A stretch of 64,000 bases of DNA from JBGFRR01 sp041695045 (GTDB lineage Bacteria > Bacteroidota > Ignavibacteria > UBA10030). The stretch is taken from the NCBI GenBank assembly GCA_041695045.1, contig JBGFRR010000151.1, forward strand, positions 1 through 64,000, read 5' to 3'. The notes beneath the pieces are model-generated. The model saw nothing but the letters and a program-made list of their open reading frames with translations. It was not told where the DNA came from and made no database searches. Within the stretch, counting starts at the first letter, position 1. Each line of letters opens with the position of its first letter. This document shows positions 17,452-24,418 of this stretch, one piece after another. The position numbers and the translations under genes are program-made.

Positions 17452-18125
17452 GGGTTGATTATTCCAGCGTGAAGCAGAAGCATCTCTTGCTCTTTCTTCA
17501 AGATCCCCTCTGTTCCGAGGGAGTTTGCGCCAAAGGCGCATTAGCCTATGGCTGAATACTCCCGAGGACAACAGGTGAGCGGGGTGGGGTGTTCGGGAGT
17601 GAAACTCCCTCACAACTTCAAGATCCCCTCTGTTTATCCTCGTTCCCACGCTCCGTTTACCCCGTCGCTCTTTGGCGGGGCGTGGGAACGAATTGGCATG
17701 AGACTTAGCGTTGCCCCGACGAGTCGGGGGGGACGCAGTTCCGACGCGGAGCGTCGGAACGAGTTGAACATTCCGACGCGTCCCGCCATAGAACGGCGGG
17801 ACATCCCGCTCAAAAGCAAGCGGGATTCAAGAGGCGAACACACAACGTGGACCGTCGGAACGAGAGTAACACCCAGATATAATCCTGAATAGAAGAAAAA
17901 GCCTCTTTGCGTAACATCAGCGGTCATGAATCCGGGCTTCACCACGCCGGATGAAAAAGTGCCTACGTATTCCAAATTTCAAAGATTCACTCTTTTTTCA
18001 TAGCAGTTACCCGTTCTCTCCATCTCGCTCTGAGGGGCTGTCGGAGCAACTTGACGCCCCTTGACGCTGACACACGGTTTCACTAATATTAGCACTATAC
18101 CAGACCACCCTACCGGAGGGACGGT
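17452..18125. repeat. Non-coding stretch packed with palindromes
   Basis: No credible gene. 17516-17567 folds as an outer stem (CCGAGGGAGT / ACTCCCGAGG) enclosing two small hairpins (GCGCC-aaa-GGCGC and AGCC-tat-GGCT). A direct repeat of about 19 bp (starting CTTCAAGATCCCC) occurs near 17499 and 17614. Between 17641 and about 17825, at least five hairpins follow one another (arms CGTTCCCACGC, CCCCGAC, TTCCGACGC, GTCCCGCC, ATCCCGCT). From 17830 to 18060 I see nothing recognisable. Confidence 0.7.
18061..18089 (+). promoter_or_regulatory. Strong sigma-70-like promoter
   Basis: TTGACG at 18061 and TAATAT at 18084, spacer 17. It is followed by GGAGGG (18115) and ATG 18126, so it would transcribe the fragment cluster below. 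Confidence 0.6.
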
Positions 18126-18230
18126 ATGCCCGAGCACCGTACACTGCTGGACGTTCTCACTGACGAGCTTCGTCTACGGAATTTACCCCGTGAGATAATG
18201 TTGCCTCTCGAGCTCAACCAATGGAGCTAG
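18126..18230 (+). pseudogene. Short ORF, possible tyrosine-recombinase N-terminal fragment
   Basis: 34 codons with a good Shine-Dalgarno (GGAGGG). The segment LLDVLTDELRLRN resembles the start of phage-integrase SAM-like domains, but the resemblance breaks off after about 20 residues. It overlaps the start of the GIY-YIG fragment by 10 nt. Identification is tentative. Confidence 0.3.
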
Positions 18231-18349
18231 ATTTTTATGTTTACGTGCTTCAATCGGAGAAAGACCGCCAGTTCTACGTAGGATTCAGCCGCGACCTTCG
18301 CAAAAGAATCGCTCAGCACCAGGCAGGCGATGAAGAGGGCAGGGATTGA
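18221..18349 (+). pseudogene. Truncated GIY-YIG nuclease-domain fragment
   Basis: 42 codons encoding the GIY-YIG core (YVYVLQS, then FYVGFSRDLRKRIAQH). The rest of the domain, including the downstream Glu region, is missing after a TGA at 18347. The same reading frame then continues into a nucleotidyltransferase remnant, so the junction looks like a deletion that joined two genes. Confidence 0.6.
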
Positions 18350-18616
18350 AAAAGATCTCTCTATTCTCTCAGCCTTTATGGCTCAGTCGCCCGCGGTGAA
18401 GCCGATGACGAATCGTACATCGACCTCCTGATCGTCACCGAACGCCCCCTCAAACGACCAATCCGGCATCAGATTACGGACATCATCTGCGAAGTCAACC
18501 TTCAATATGACACGAATTTCAGTTCGCTCGTCGTGGATCGCAACCCTTGGGAACACGGTGTCTTCACCATCCTCCCGCTGAAAGAAGAAATTCTCCGTGA
18601 GGGCATCGCCCTATGA
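18350..18616 (+). pseudogene. 5'-truncated MNT-type nucleotidyltransferase (antitoxin-like)
   Basis: An open frame without its own start encodes YGSVARGEADD-SYIDLLIV, the GS-x-RG plus DxD-like signature of minimal nucleotidyltransferases. It ends at 18616, overlapping the ATG of the HEPN gene by ATGA. MNT-HEPN pairs (MntA-HepT type) are toxin-antitoxin systems in which the MNT protein modifies the HEPN RNase. Here the N-terminus is lost and the second acidic residue is not the usual Asp, so activity is doubtful. Confidence 0.7.
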
Positions 18617-18969
18617 ACCAAGACCAACCTCGAAGCGATGTCATTCGTTATTGGTGGTCAAAAGCTGAAGAAAGCCTCGCATCGGCTCAACGAGAATGTG
18701 AAGCCGGTGCGTTTGCTTTTGCAATGAATCGCATCTATTACGCCGCTTTCTATGCGGTCAGCGCAGCATTACTTGACCGCCAGACATCATTCAAGAAACA
18801 TTCTGGCGTTCGTGCAGCGTTTCACAGAGAATTCATCAAAAGCGGAATGCTCGATTCCGATTGGGGCAAGTTCTACGACCAACTGTTCGAAGACCGGCAA
18901 GAGGGAGACTATGTCGCCCTTATCGACTTGGTTTGCTGCAGAGGTGCAAGTCAACAGACAGGAGGGTAA
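18613..18969 (+). CDS. HEPN-domain protein, probable toxin partner of MNT, C-terminus altered
   Basis: 118-aa HEPN protein. The family core is clear (WWSKAEESLASAQ, then NRIYYAAFYAVSAALL, then FKKHSGVRAAFHREFIKSG and EDRQEGDY). The last ~15 residues (after VALID) look frame-shifted: the +1 frame encodes WFAAEVQVNRQEG, closer to the usual helix. With a truncated MNT partner upstream, this is probably a decaying toxin-antitoxin locus. Other HEPN proteins of this type act in nucleotide or RNA metabolism without being toxins. Confidence 0.7.
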   Translation: MNQDQPRSDVIRYWWSKAEESLASAQRECEAGAFAFAMNRIYYAAFYAVSAALLDRQTSFKKHSGVRAAFHREFIKSGMLDSDWGKFYDQLFEDRQEGDYVALIDLVCCRGASQQTGG

Positions 18970-19020
18970 CTTCGGAAGGAGTCAGAGAGCGGGCGGGCAG
19001 AGCCGGTAATTCACACGTTC

Positions 19021-19290
19021 TTAGGTTGCGTCCATTGCCCGACGTGCTTCAAATAAGTCGTACGCCACTTGAAGGTTCATCCAAAATTCTGACGAGGTCT
19101 TCAACACACGAGACAGAAGAATGGCCGTCTCTGCCGTCATATCACGCTTGCCATTGATCAGCGTGTTCACCCGCTGGATCGGCACGCCCATCTTCTTCGC
19201 AAGCTCAATCTGGCTCATCCCCATCGGCTTGAGGAACTCATCGAGCAGTATCTCCCCGGGATGGGTTGGTTTTCGATTCTTCGGAATCAT
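19021..19290 (-). CDS. higA: HigA-family antitoxin
   Basis: 89-aa helix-turn-helix antitoxin of the HigA/VapI type. The signature HPGEILLDEFLKPMG is near residue 10, followed by the HTH (SQIELAKKMGVPIQRVNTLINGKRD) and TAETAILLSRVLKTSSEFWMNLQ. It normally represses the higBA operon and neutralises HigB, an mRNA interferase. Here the HigB frame just upstream (19304-19427) carries an internal deletion, so this is an orphaned antitoxin. AAAGGA lies about 9 nt before ATG 19290. Confidence 0.9.
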   Translation of the reverse strand: MIPKNRKPTHPGEILLDEFLKPMGMSQIELAKKMGVPIQRVNTLINGKRDMTAETAILLSRVLKTSSEFWMNLQVAYDLFEARRAMDAT

Positions 19291-19303
19291 AGCTTTCGTC
19301 CTT

Positions 19304-19427
19304 TCAGTGATAGTCCGTGATCAATACATCGTTGGCATTGCCGCCAATCCATCTGAACACAATCCGGTTTTGAATCGACGCCATCATAAATGTCTTCCGT
19401 CGTTTTATCCGCAAAGTTCAGAATCAC
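19304..19427 (-). pseudogene. higB: Internally deleted HigB toxin
   Basis: From a GTG at 19427 the minus strand encodes the HigB N-terminus (ILNFADKTTEDIYDG), and then in another frame the HigB C-terminus (NRIVFRWIGGNANDVLITDYH) ending 13 nt before higA. The middle ~50-60 residues, including most of the RNase fold, are absent, and the frame is broken at the junction. Order and spacing match a standard higBA operon. Confidence 0.8.
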
Positions 19428-19672
19428 GGACTAATGATAACAATTTAACGGCATATGTGTAAATGACGATATTTTTCCCTTTGCGGCGGACATTCTTCAC
19501 CTGCCCACCCGATCGCGGAGTCTCGACGAGGACTTTACAACCAGTGTACAACTATCATGCAAACCAACGAACGCATAACAAGCAAAACACCGGCGCTCCC
19601 TTTGTTGATAGGGCTCAGTTAAAGCTTGGTAAAGAAATAGTTGTGGTCGCTCTATTGTTTTTGCCGCCTCGA

Positions 19673-19702
19673 TCCCGTTGTTCGGGATCCTGAACAACGG
19701 GA
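19673..19702. repeat. 30-bp palindrome at the edge of an IS4 remnant
   Basis: 11-bp arms (TCCCGTTGTTC / GAACAACGGGA) around GGGATCCT. It lies exactly where similarity to the transposase begins. About 22 bp of it match the M16 gene palindrome at 14570-14591 with two differences. Confidence 0.75.
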
Positions 19703-20025
19703 CTCGTATCTACAGAGACCGATGGGAAATCGAAATCTTTTTCAAGACGATCAAACAGCATCTGAAGATCAAGACCTTTGTGGGAACCAGCCCGAATGCG
19801 GTGAAGATCCAACTCTGGACGGCGTTGATCGCCATCCTCTTGTTGAAGTATATGAAGATGCTCTCGACCTTTGCACAGTGGTCGCTCTCGAATCTGATCG
19901 CACTCCTGCGCTTTAATCTCTTCACCTATCGCGACCTGAAGGAGTGGCTCAACGATCCGTACGACAACCCCCTCAGCTTGCCTGAGCATATCCAACTCTC
20001 TCTTCCGGGTTTAGGACAGCACTGA
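19703..20025 (+). mobile_element. IS4-family transposase, C-terminal remnant
   Basis: About 105 codons of an IS4-type DDE transposase. The YREK signature is present (YRDRWEIEIFFKTIK: Y, R, E and K at the standard spacing) with the typical tail QLWTALIAILLLKY and LFTYRDLKEWL. The two catalytic Asp regions are missing. It overlaps the end of the truncated propeptide gene on the other strand by about 15 nt, so its insertion probably truncated that gene. Confidence 0.85.
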
Positions 20026-20469
20026 TTGCGGATGGGCTATCGCTCCGAGGGTGACAATATAGCCCTGCGGATCAACTGAGAAACCGATCTCAGAGCTGTA
20101 GACTGGAATTCCAGCAAAGGTTTGTTCGTACTCAACGAACCACCAAGAACCATCGGTATCAGCTTTTTTCAACCGCACGATGTCGGGAGTGGCCTTCAGG
20201 ACGCTTGAGTAATCCAAGATAAGCCTTTTTGCAACGGCATCAATCGTTTGGTATGTCACCTGGGCTTTATCGACTCCATAGTCGCGAATATCATCTCTCA
20301 GCCCGAGAATGCGAGTTGCCGTTCCGGTCTTATCATCGATGTGCGCCTGGAGGGTATGCCCGCGCTTGTTCTTGAACGTAACGACTTGCTGTGCCATCGC
20401 AAGTTGAAAAAGGCAGGTGGACAGCAGAAGGAAGCCGATAATTCGGTGAAAATGTGCAGATGTTTTCAT
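20011..20469 (-). pseudogene. Truncated secreted peptidase: FTP propeptide region only
   Basis: 152 codons: a signal peptide (to MAQQ), then a fungalysin/thermolysin-propeptide (FTP)-like region (VEYEQTFAGIPVYSSEIGFSVDPQGYIVTLGAIAHP). The FTP and PepSY segments precede the catalytic domain of secreted M4/M36 metallopeptidases, but no HExxH follows because the frame runs into the IS4 remnant and stops. It is almost certainly a broken gene. Confidence 0.75.
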
Positions 20470-20537
20470 GGTTCGATCCCTTCTCGAAACGTATTTTGTG
20501 TTTTTGTGAAATAGCTTGTACTTTCCCAGAAACGTGA

Positions 20538-20624
20538 AGCCCCTGGTGTACGCGCTCAGGCGTACATAAGAATTCGTCTCCTCGCAGAGTCTGTTCTTAT
20601 CCTGAGATATCAGGACCGGGGGCT
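20538..20624. other. Perfect cloverleaf-shaped inverted-repeat element
   Basis: 87 nt folding as a four-way junction: a 10-bp closing stem (20538-20547 with 20615-20624, one G-U), arm 1 of 6 bp (20548-20553/20560-20565), arm 2 of 6 bp (20567-20572/20594-20599) with a 21-nt loop, and arm 3 of 5 bp (20601-20605/20610-20614) with loop GATA. Only one base separates neighbouring arms. It is not a tRNA: the closing stem is too long and there is no T-loop consensus or CCA context. It could be a structured RNA or a DNA palindromic element. Confidence 0.55.
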
Positions 20625-20653
20625 ATTGTTATGCCAAGTCATCTCATCGCACA

Positions 20654-21251
20654 TCACCTCTTTCGCCAACTTGTGGCTCTTGAGTAGGCTTCCCTGTGTG
20701 GAAATGGTGTAACTGTACGAACAGAACCATCTGCCACGTTTACGATGAGAATATCCTGTGGAAAATTACTGTACGGATCATTGGGATCGCTTTTCTTGTT
20801 TGGGTCTTGTGTGGTGCAAAGGATTCTCTGACCGTCGGGAGACCACTCAATTGGCCACTCGAGTGGGTGCATGCTCAAGAGGTAAACGCAATGCCCTGGC
20901 CGTCAGGTGATATGACCGGAACATCATCCGACTCCGCTGGATAGACGGGTGAAAGCAATCCACTTTCCATCGGACGACCAGATAGGTGAGTGATCAATAA
21001 AAAGTGGAGATCGAGAATTCGTGAGCCCGTATCTCTTGGTTCCATCGGCATTCATGACTCTGATCGAAGGTAAGTTGCTTGACATCTGAACCATCCTCCT
21101 TCATACAGTACAGCTGCCAGGTGCCGCTTTTGTCAGAAACAAACAGAATTGGTCCGGCCTCGAAGCGTTCATCGGGACCGGTTGGGCTACAGCTGAGAGA
21201 GAAAAGAAAAAGAACGATGACACTCATCGCAACAACTCGGCTCGTGAACAT
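20654..21251 (-). pseudogene. Broken TolB-like propeller lipoprotein
   Basis: The minus strand encodes a lipoprotein signal ending in LSC, then propeller blades characteristic of TolB/WD40-type proteins spread over different frames: PILFVSDKSGTWQLYCMKEDG, SPIWSSDGKWIAFTR, SPDGQGIAF, EWSPDGQRILCTT and DILIVNVADGS. At least two frameshifts or stops separate them (near 21000 and 20880), so the gene is inactive unless the assembly is wrong. Confidence 0.65.
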
Positions 21252-21359
21252 CTCACTCCCCTCCTTAGATAATGGCGAATGTCCGCACGCAAAGAACCGA
21301 GATTCGATCTCATCGAACGCTCGATCTTGTCAAATGAGAAAGAACTTCCGTGTGCGCGC

Positions 21360-21387
21360 TTGATTCCTCGGTGTTTTTCATTAAATT
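21360..21387 (+). promoter_or_regulatory. Candidate promoter of the sulfate-assimilation operon
   Basis: TTGATT at 21360 and TAAATT at 21382, spacer 16. Transcription would begin near 21394, about 17 nt before the leader-peptide ATG. Confidence 0.4.
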
Positions 21388-21410
21388 GGTACACTTTACT
21401 GAAGTACAGT

Positions 21411-21512
21411 ATGACCTCACCCTTCTCCATCATGGCTACGCCGAACTGTTGCCCGTGCTGTTGCGCAGGCGCGCTGGTGTCATGTTGCCATGAAGGAGCA
21501 AGAGTGCGGTAG
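21411..21512 (+). CDS. Cysteine-rich leader peptide of a transcription attenuator
   Basis: 33-codon ORF (an alternative in-frame ATG at 21432 gives 26 codons) ending in TAG at 21510. Seven of its codons are Cys: TGT-TGC at 21447-21452, TGC-TGT-TGC at 21456-21464 and TGT-TGC at 21483-21488. It sits between a candidate promoter and a strong terminator, 165 nt ahead of a sulfite reductase gene. That is the layout of ribosome-mediated attenuation, with Cys supply sensed by translation speed. The Cys codons overlap the 5' part of the proposed antiterminator. The Shine-Dalgarno is weak. The peptide itself matches no protein family; the regulatory role is inferred from position, composition and RNA pairing. 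Confidence 0.7.
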   Translation: MTSPFSIMATPNCCPCCCAGALVSCCHEGARVR

Positions 21513-21570
21513 TCAAAGCGAATCCGCAAGCACGCGGACCGATTCCCGAACGCCCTTCGTCAGGCAACAT
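21482..21570 (+). promoter_or_regulatory. Antiterminator pairing competing with the cys terminator
   Basis: ATGTTGCC (21482-21489) is perfectly complementary to GGCAACAT (21563-21570) in the terminator loop, and GAAGG (21492-21496) to CCTTC (21554-21558) in the terminator 5' arm. Forming this helix would break the terminator. A ribosome stalled at the first Cys cluster (21447-21464) leaves 21482-21496 free, whereas one that reaches the stop codon (21510) covers it. Confidence 0.65.
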
Positions 21571-21590
21571 CGACGAAGGGCGTTTTTGTT
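21549..21590 (+). terminator. Rho-independent terminator in the cys-operon leader
   Basis: 13-bp perfect stem (21549-21561 AACGCCCTTCGTC with 21572-21584), 10-nt loop, and a T-run from 21583 (TTTTTGTTGT). It lies upstream of the operon rather than at its end, as expected for an attenuator. Confidence 0.9.
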
Positions 21591-21676
21591 GTACGCGGTG
21601 GCTTCGGCTCAGCCTGCCGACCACTTGTGGCGCCAGCCCTTTGGGAAAAGAAAGACGGATGACCAAGGAGATTCCA

Positions 21677-23449
21677 ATGAACATTCTCACAACAGAGCAA
21701 CTCGAACAGATCGATGATCCCGTCAAGCTTCGGGAAGATCTTCTGGAAACGCGTGAAGCGATTGACCGCTTCCTCAAGGGGGAGATTTCGGAAGAAGACT
21801 TCAAGCGTTTTCGTTTGCACCGGGGCATTTACAGCCAGCGTCAAAATCAGCGCGGGTATCATATGATTCGTGTGAAGGTCCCGTACGGCCTGCTGATGTC
21901 GCGGCAGCTTCGACGGCTTGGTGAAATCGCGCGTGATCTTGCAGATGGCGTGGGCCACATTACGACGCGGCAAGACATCCAATTTCACTGGGTCAAGGTG
22001 GAGAAGGTCATTGATGTTCTTGAACGGCTTGCAGAGGTTGGCCTGACAACGCGCGAAGCGTGCGGCAACACGGTTCGCAACATTGTCGGCTCGCCGTTGG
22101 CCGGTGTCCTTCCCGACGAGGTGTTCGACATCAGTCCGTACGCTCACGCGCTCGCGAAGCATCTTCTCCGCAATCCGCTCAATCAGAAACTCCCGCGGAA
22201 GTTCAAAATCTCTTTCTCCGGCAGCGCATCCGAATCCGACGGCATCATTCCGTGGATTCACGACATTGGGTTCGTTGCAGCCAGACGAGGAGTGAATGGT
22301 CGGGGTGAGCTTGGATTTCTGGTCTATGTCGGCGGCGGGTTGGGTGCGCAGCCTCGGGTGGCGGACCTTCTCGAAGAATTCACACCTGCCGAGCACTTTA
22401 TGCCGACTGCCGAAGCGATCCTCACGGTCTTTCATCACCACGGCAATCGTGAGAATCGCTACAAGGCGAGAATGAAGTTTGTCATCTGGAAATTGGGGTT
22501 GGATGAATTCCGCCGGCTGGTCTTCGAGGGGCGGCAGAAAATTCTCGCGTCCGCCCGCACATTTGAATTGCCGGCACCGACCATTGAACCGGGCTATCTC
22601 CAAACGGAGAGCGATCCGCTGCAACAATCTGTTGGAACGGGTTCCGAGTTCGAAGTTTGGAAATCGACAAACGTCGTCTCGCAGAAACAGGCAGGTTACA
22701 ACGTTGTGTATATCAATCCCACGATCGGCGACTTGACGACGGATCAATTCTTTGCGCTGGCAGATATCTCCGAACGGTTCACGAACCGTCGAGTACGGAC
22801 GACGACAACGCAGGATGTGGTTCTTCGTTGGATCCGAACCAGGGATCTCGCCTCCCTCTATGCCGAACTGCGAAAGCACCATCTGCACCAGGCCGGAGCA
22901 AACTCACTTGCCAATGTGACCTCCTGCCCCGGGGCCGATACGTGCAATCTCGGCATCACGCACTCGCGCACCCTCGGCAAAACACTCACCGCACTCTTTC
23001 AGGAGAATGCGAACTGGAGTGATGCGCTTACCGATATTCGCATCAAGATCAGCGGCTGTCCCAATTCGTGCAGTCAACACCACGTGTCGGGCATCGGTTT
23101 CTATGGAGGCTCAAAGGCGGTCGAAGGAAAGGAAATCCCCTCCTACGTTCTGCTTCTCGGCGGTGGAATGTATTCGGGAAAGCAGACCTTTGGAAATGTG
23201 GTGGGGAAGATTCCCGCGCGCCGTGCGTCTGAAGCCGTCTCGATCATTCTTCAATCATTCCTTGCTGAGCGCGCGCAGAATGAATCCTTTCTCTCGTACG
23301 TGGATCGCGTCGGCATTGGCCATTTCCGCAATCGACTGAAGCCGATCCTTGAATTGAAGAAAGAACAGATCACCGACGAGCTGTTCGTCGATCTCGGACA
23401 AGCGGCGGGATTCAAGGTAGAGACAGGCATAGGAGAGTGCGCTGCATGA
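21677..23449 (+). CDS. Assimilatory sulfite reductase, siroheme/4Fe-4S hemoprotein
   Basis: 590-aa nitrite/sulfite reductase-family protein that reduces sulfite to sulfide with six electrons. It has the two ferredoxin-like half-domains and the cofactor motif as a cysteine pair in SCPGADTCNLG followed by GCPNSCSQHH, which bind the 4Fe-4S cluster coupled to siroheme. The N-terminal parachute region (HRGIYSQRQNQRGYHMIRVKVPYG) and VGHITTRQDIQFHW are typical. The sulfite rather than nitrite role is inferred from the neighbours cysH, cysC-sat and cysG. ATG 21677 has AAGGAG 6 nt upstream; ATG 21659 is also possible. It overlaps the next gene by ATGA. Expression is probably controlled by the Cys attenuator upstream. 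Confidence 0.93.
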   Translation: MNILTTEQLEQIDDPVKLREDLLETREAIDRFLKGEISEEDFKRFRLHRGIYSQRQNQRGYHMIRVKVPYGLLMSRQLRRLGEIARDLADGVGHITTRQDIQFHWVKVEKVIDVLERLAEVGLTTREACGNTVRNIVGSPLAGVLPDEVFDISPYAHALAKHLLRNPLNQKLPRKFKISFSGSASESDGIIPWIHDIGFVAARRGVNGRGELGFLVYVGGGLGAQPRVADLLEEFTPAEHFMPTAEAILTVFHHHGNRENRYKARMKFVIWKLGLDEFRRLVFEGRQKILASARTFELPAPTIEPGYLQTESDPLQQSVGTGSEFEVWKSTNVVSQKQAGYNVVYINPTIGDLTTDQFFALADISERFTNRRVRTTTTQDVVLRWIRTRDLASLYAELRKHHLHQAGANSLANVTSCPGADTCNLGITHSRTLGKTLTALFQENANWSDALTDIRIKISGCPNSCSQHHVSGIGFYGGSKAVEGKEIPSYVLLLGGGMYSGKQTFGNVVGKIPARRASEAVSIILQSFLAERAQNESFLSYVDRVGIGHFRNRLKPILELKKEQITDELFVDLGQAAGFKVETGIGECAA

Positions 23450-24234
23450 GCACTGATGGATCCGTAACAAGACACCCGGCAGGCATCCCGTCTCCAGAAG
23501 ATCTGCCTGCTCTCAACGAGCAGTTCTCCACAGCGCACCCACGGAAGATTCTTCAGTGGGTTGATCAGACATTTCCGCACGATTCGGCAGTGTTGGGGAC
23601 CGGCTTCGGCGCGGAGGGGGTGGTGTTGATCGATCTTGCAGTCTCTCTCAACAGATCGATCCCCATCTTCTTCATCGATACCGATATGCTTTTTCCCGAA
23701 ACCTACCGGCTTCGCACCGAAATTGAGCAGCGCTACGGCATCTCCATCCAACGGTATGCGTCGGAATTGAGCTTGGAACAGCAGGCGATGGCGTACGGCG
23801 ATGAGCTATGGAAACGCGACCCCGACGTGTGCTGCGCGCTGCGGAAAGTCCGACCATTGGAGGACGCGTTGCACGGGCAAAAAGCGTGGATCACCGGCAT
23901 CCGGAGATCTCAATCCTCGTTCCGACAGTCAGCCAATGTCGCCCAGTGGGACGATGTCCATCGACTCATCAAAGTGAATCCGCTCGTTCACTGGACGAAA
24001 GACCAAGTGTGGGAGTACATTCGCGCTCATCGACTGCCATACAACCCCCTCTACGACCGCGGCTACGCGAGCATCGGTTGCACGCACTGTACCTCGCCTG
24101 TGCTTGCCGGCGAAGACGAACGCGCCGGACGGTGGAGAGGCTTTACCAAGACGGAATGCGGTCTGCACACTCGCGCGCTGGCTGTGAATTTCGCGGATCC
24201 TACTCTTGACTCAAATCGAAAGGAGACTCGGTGA
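23446..24234 (+). CDS. cysH: APS reductase (CysH family, 4Fe-4S type)
   Basis: 262-aa phosphoadenylylsulfate/adenylylsulfate reductase that reduces activated sulfate to sulfite. The nucleotide-binding SFGAEG-type region reads TGFGAEGVV and is followed by FFIDTDMLFPETY. The 4Fe-4S cysteines CC (DVCCALRKVRPL) and CTHC are present, which marks the APS-specific type, and the catalytic ECGLH is at the C-terminus. The ATG overlaps the sulfite reductase stop (ATGA), with AGGAG 10 nt upstream. The gene ends with a further TGATG overlap into a truncated TauE gene. Confidence 0.93.
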   Translation: MSTDGSVTRHPAGIPSPEDLPALNEQFSTAHPRKILQWVDQTFPHDSAVLGTGFGAEGVVLIDLAVSLNRSIPIFFIDTDMLFPETYRLRTEIEQRYGISIQRYASELSLEQQAMAYGDELWKRDPDVCCALRKVRPLEDALHGQKAWITGIRRSQSSFRQSANVAQWDDVHRLIKVNPLVHWTKDQVWEYIRAHRLPYNPLYDRGYASIGCTHCTSPVLAGEDERAGRWRGFTKTECGLHTRALAVNFADPTLDSNRKETR

Positions 24235-24392
24235 TGGATGTGCATCTGTTCTTTGAAGCGGCGGTGATCGCTTTACCGGTGGGACTGCTGATTGGGTTGA
24301 CCTGTATGGGAGGAGGAAGCATCCTCACGCCGCTGCTGATTCTCTACTTTCACTTGCCGCCATTGGTCGCGCTCGGAACAGGATTGGACTGA
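24234..24392 (+). pseudogene. Truncated TauE/SafE permease
   Basis: 52 codons starting inside the cysH stop codon. They encode the first two membrane segments of a TauE/SafE transporter (PVGLLIGLTCMGGGSILTPLLIL, VALGTGLD), then stop. Full-length homologues have about 250-300 residues. The overlap shows that the complete gene was once in the operon; the remainder was deleted up to 26 nt before the next gene. A full-length but unrelated-looking TauE lies at 28106. Confidence 0.75.
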
Positions 24393-24418
24393 AACTGATC
24401 TAACATCACGAGGAAGAT

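Noticed and set aside
17641..17830. CRISPR array
   Set aside because: The hairpins differ in sequence from one another and have no uniform repeat or spacer length; no cas gene is present.
17548..17892. Open frame in the palindrome-rich region
   Set aside because: Translation follows the palindromes and shows no conserved pattern.
20538..20624. tRNA gene
   Set aside because: The closing stem is 10 bp, the arms have the wrong sizes and there is no GTTCRA T-loop; the cloverleaf resemblance is only in outline.
21411..21590. Classical SAM or T-box leader for the sulfate operon
   Set aside because: No GGCAACC/kink-turn core and no T-box sequence before the terminator, whereas a Cys-codon ORF and exact antiterminator pairing are present.
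21560..22888. Long minus-strand open frame opposite the sulfite reductase gene
   Set aside because: No start context or family match; the plus strand has all the sulfite reductase motifs.
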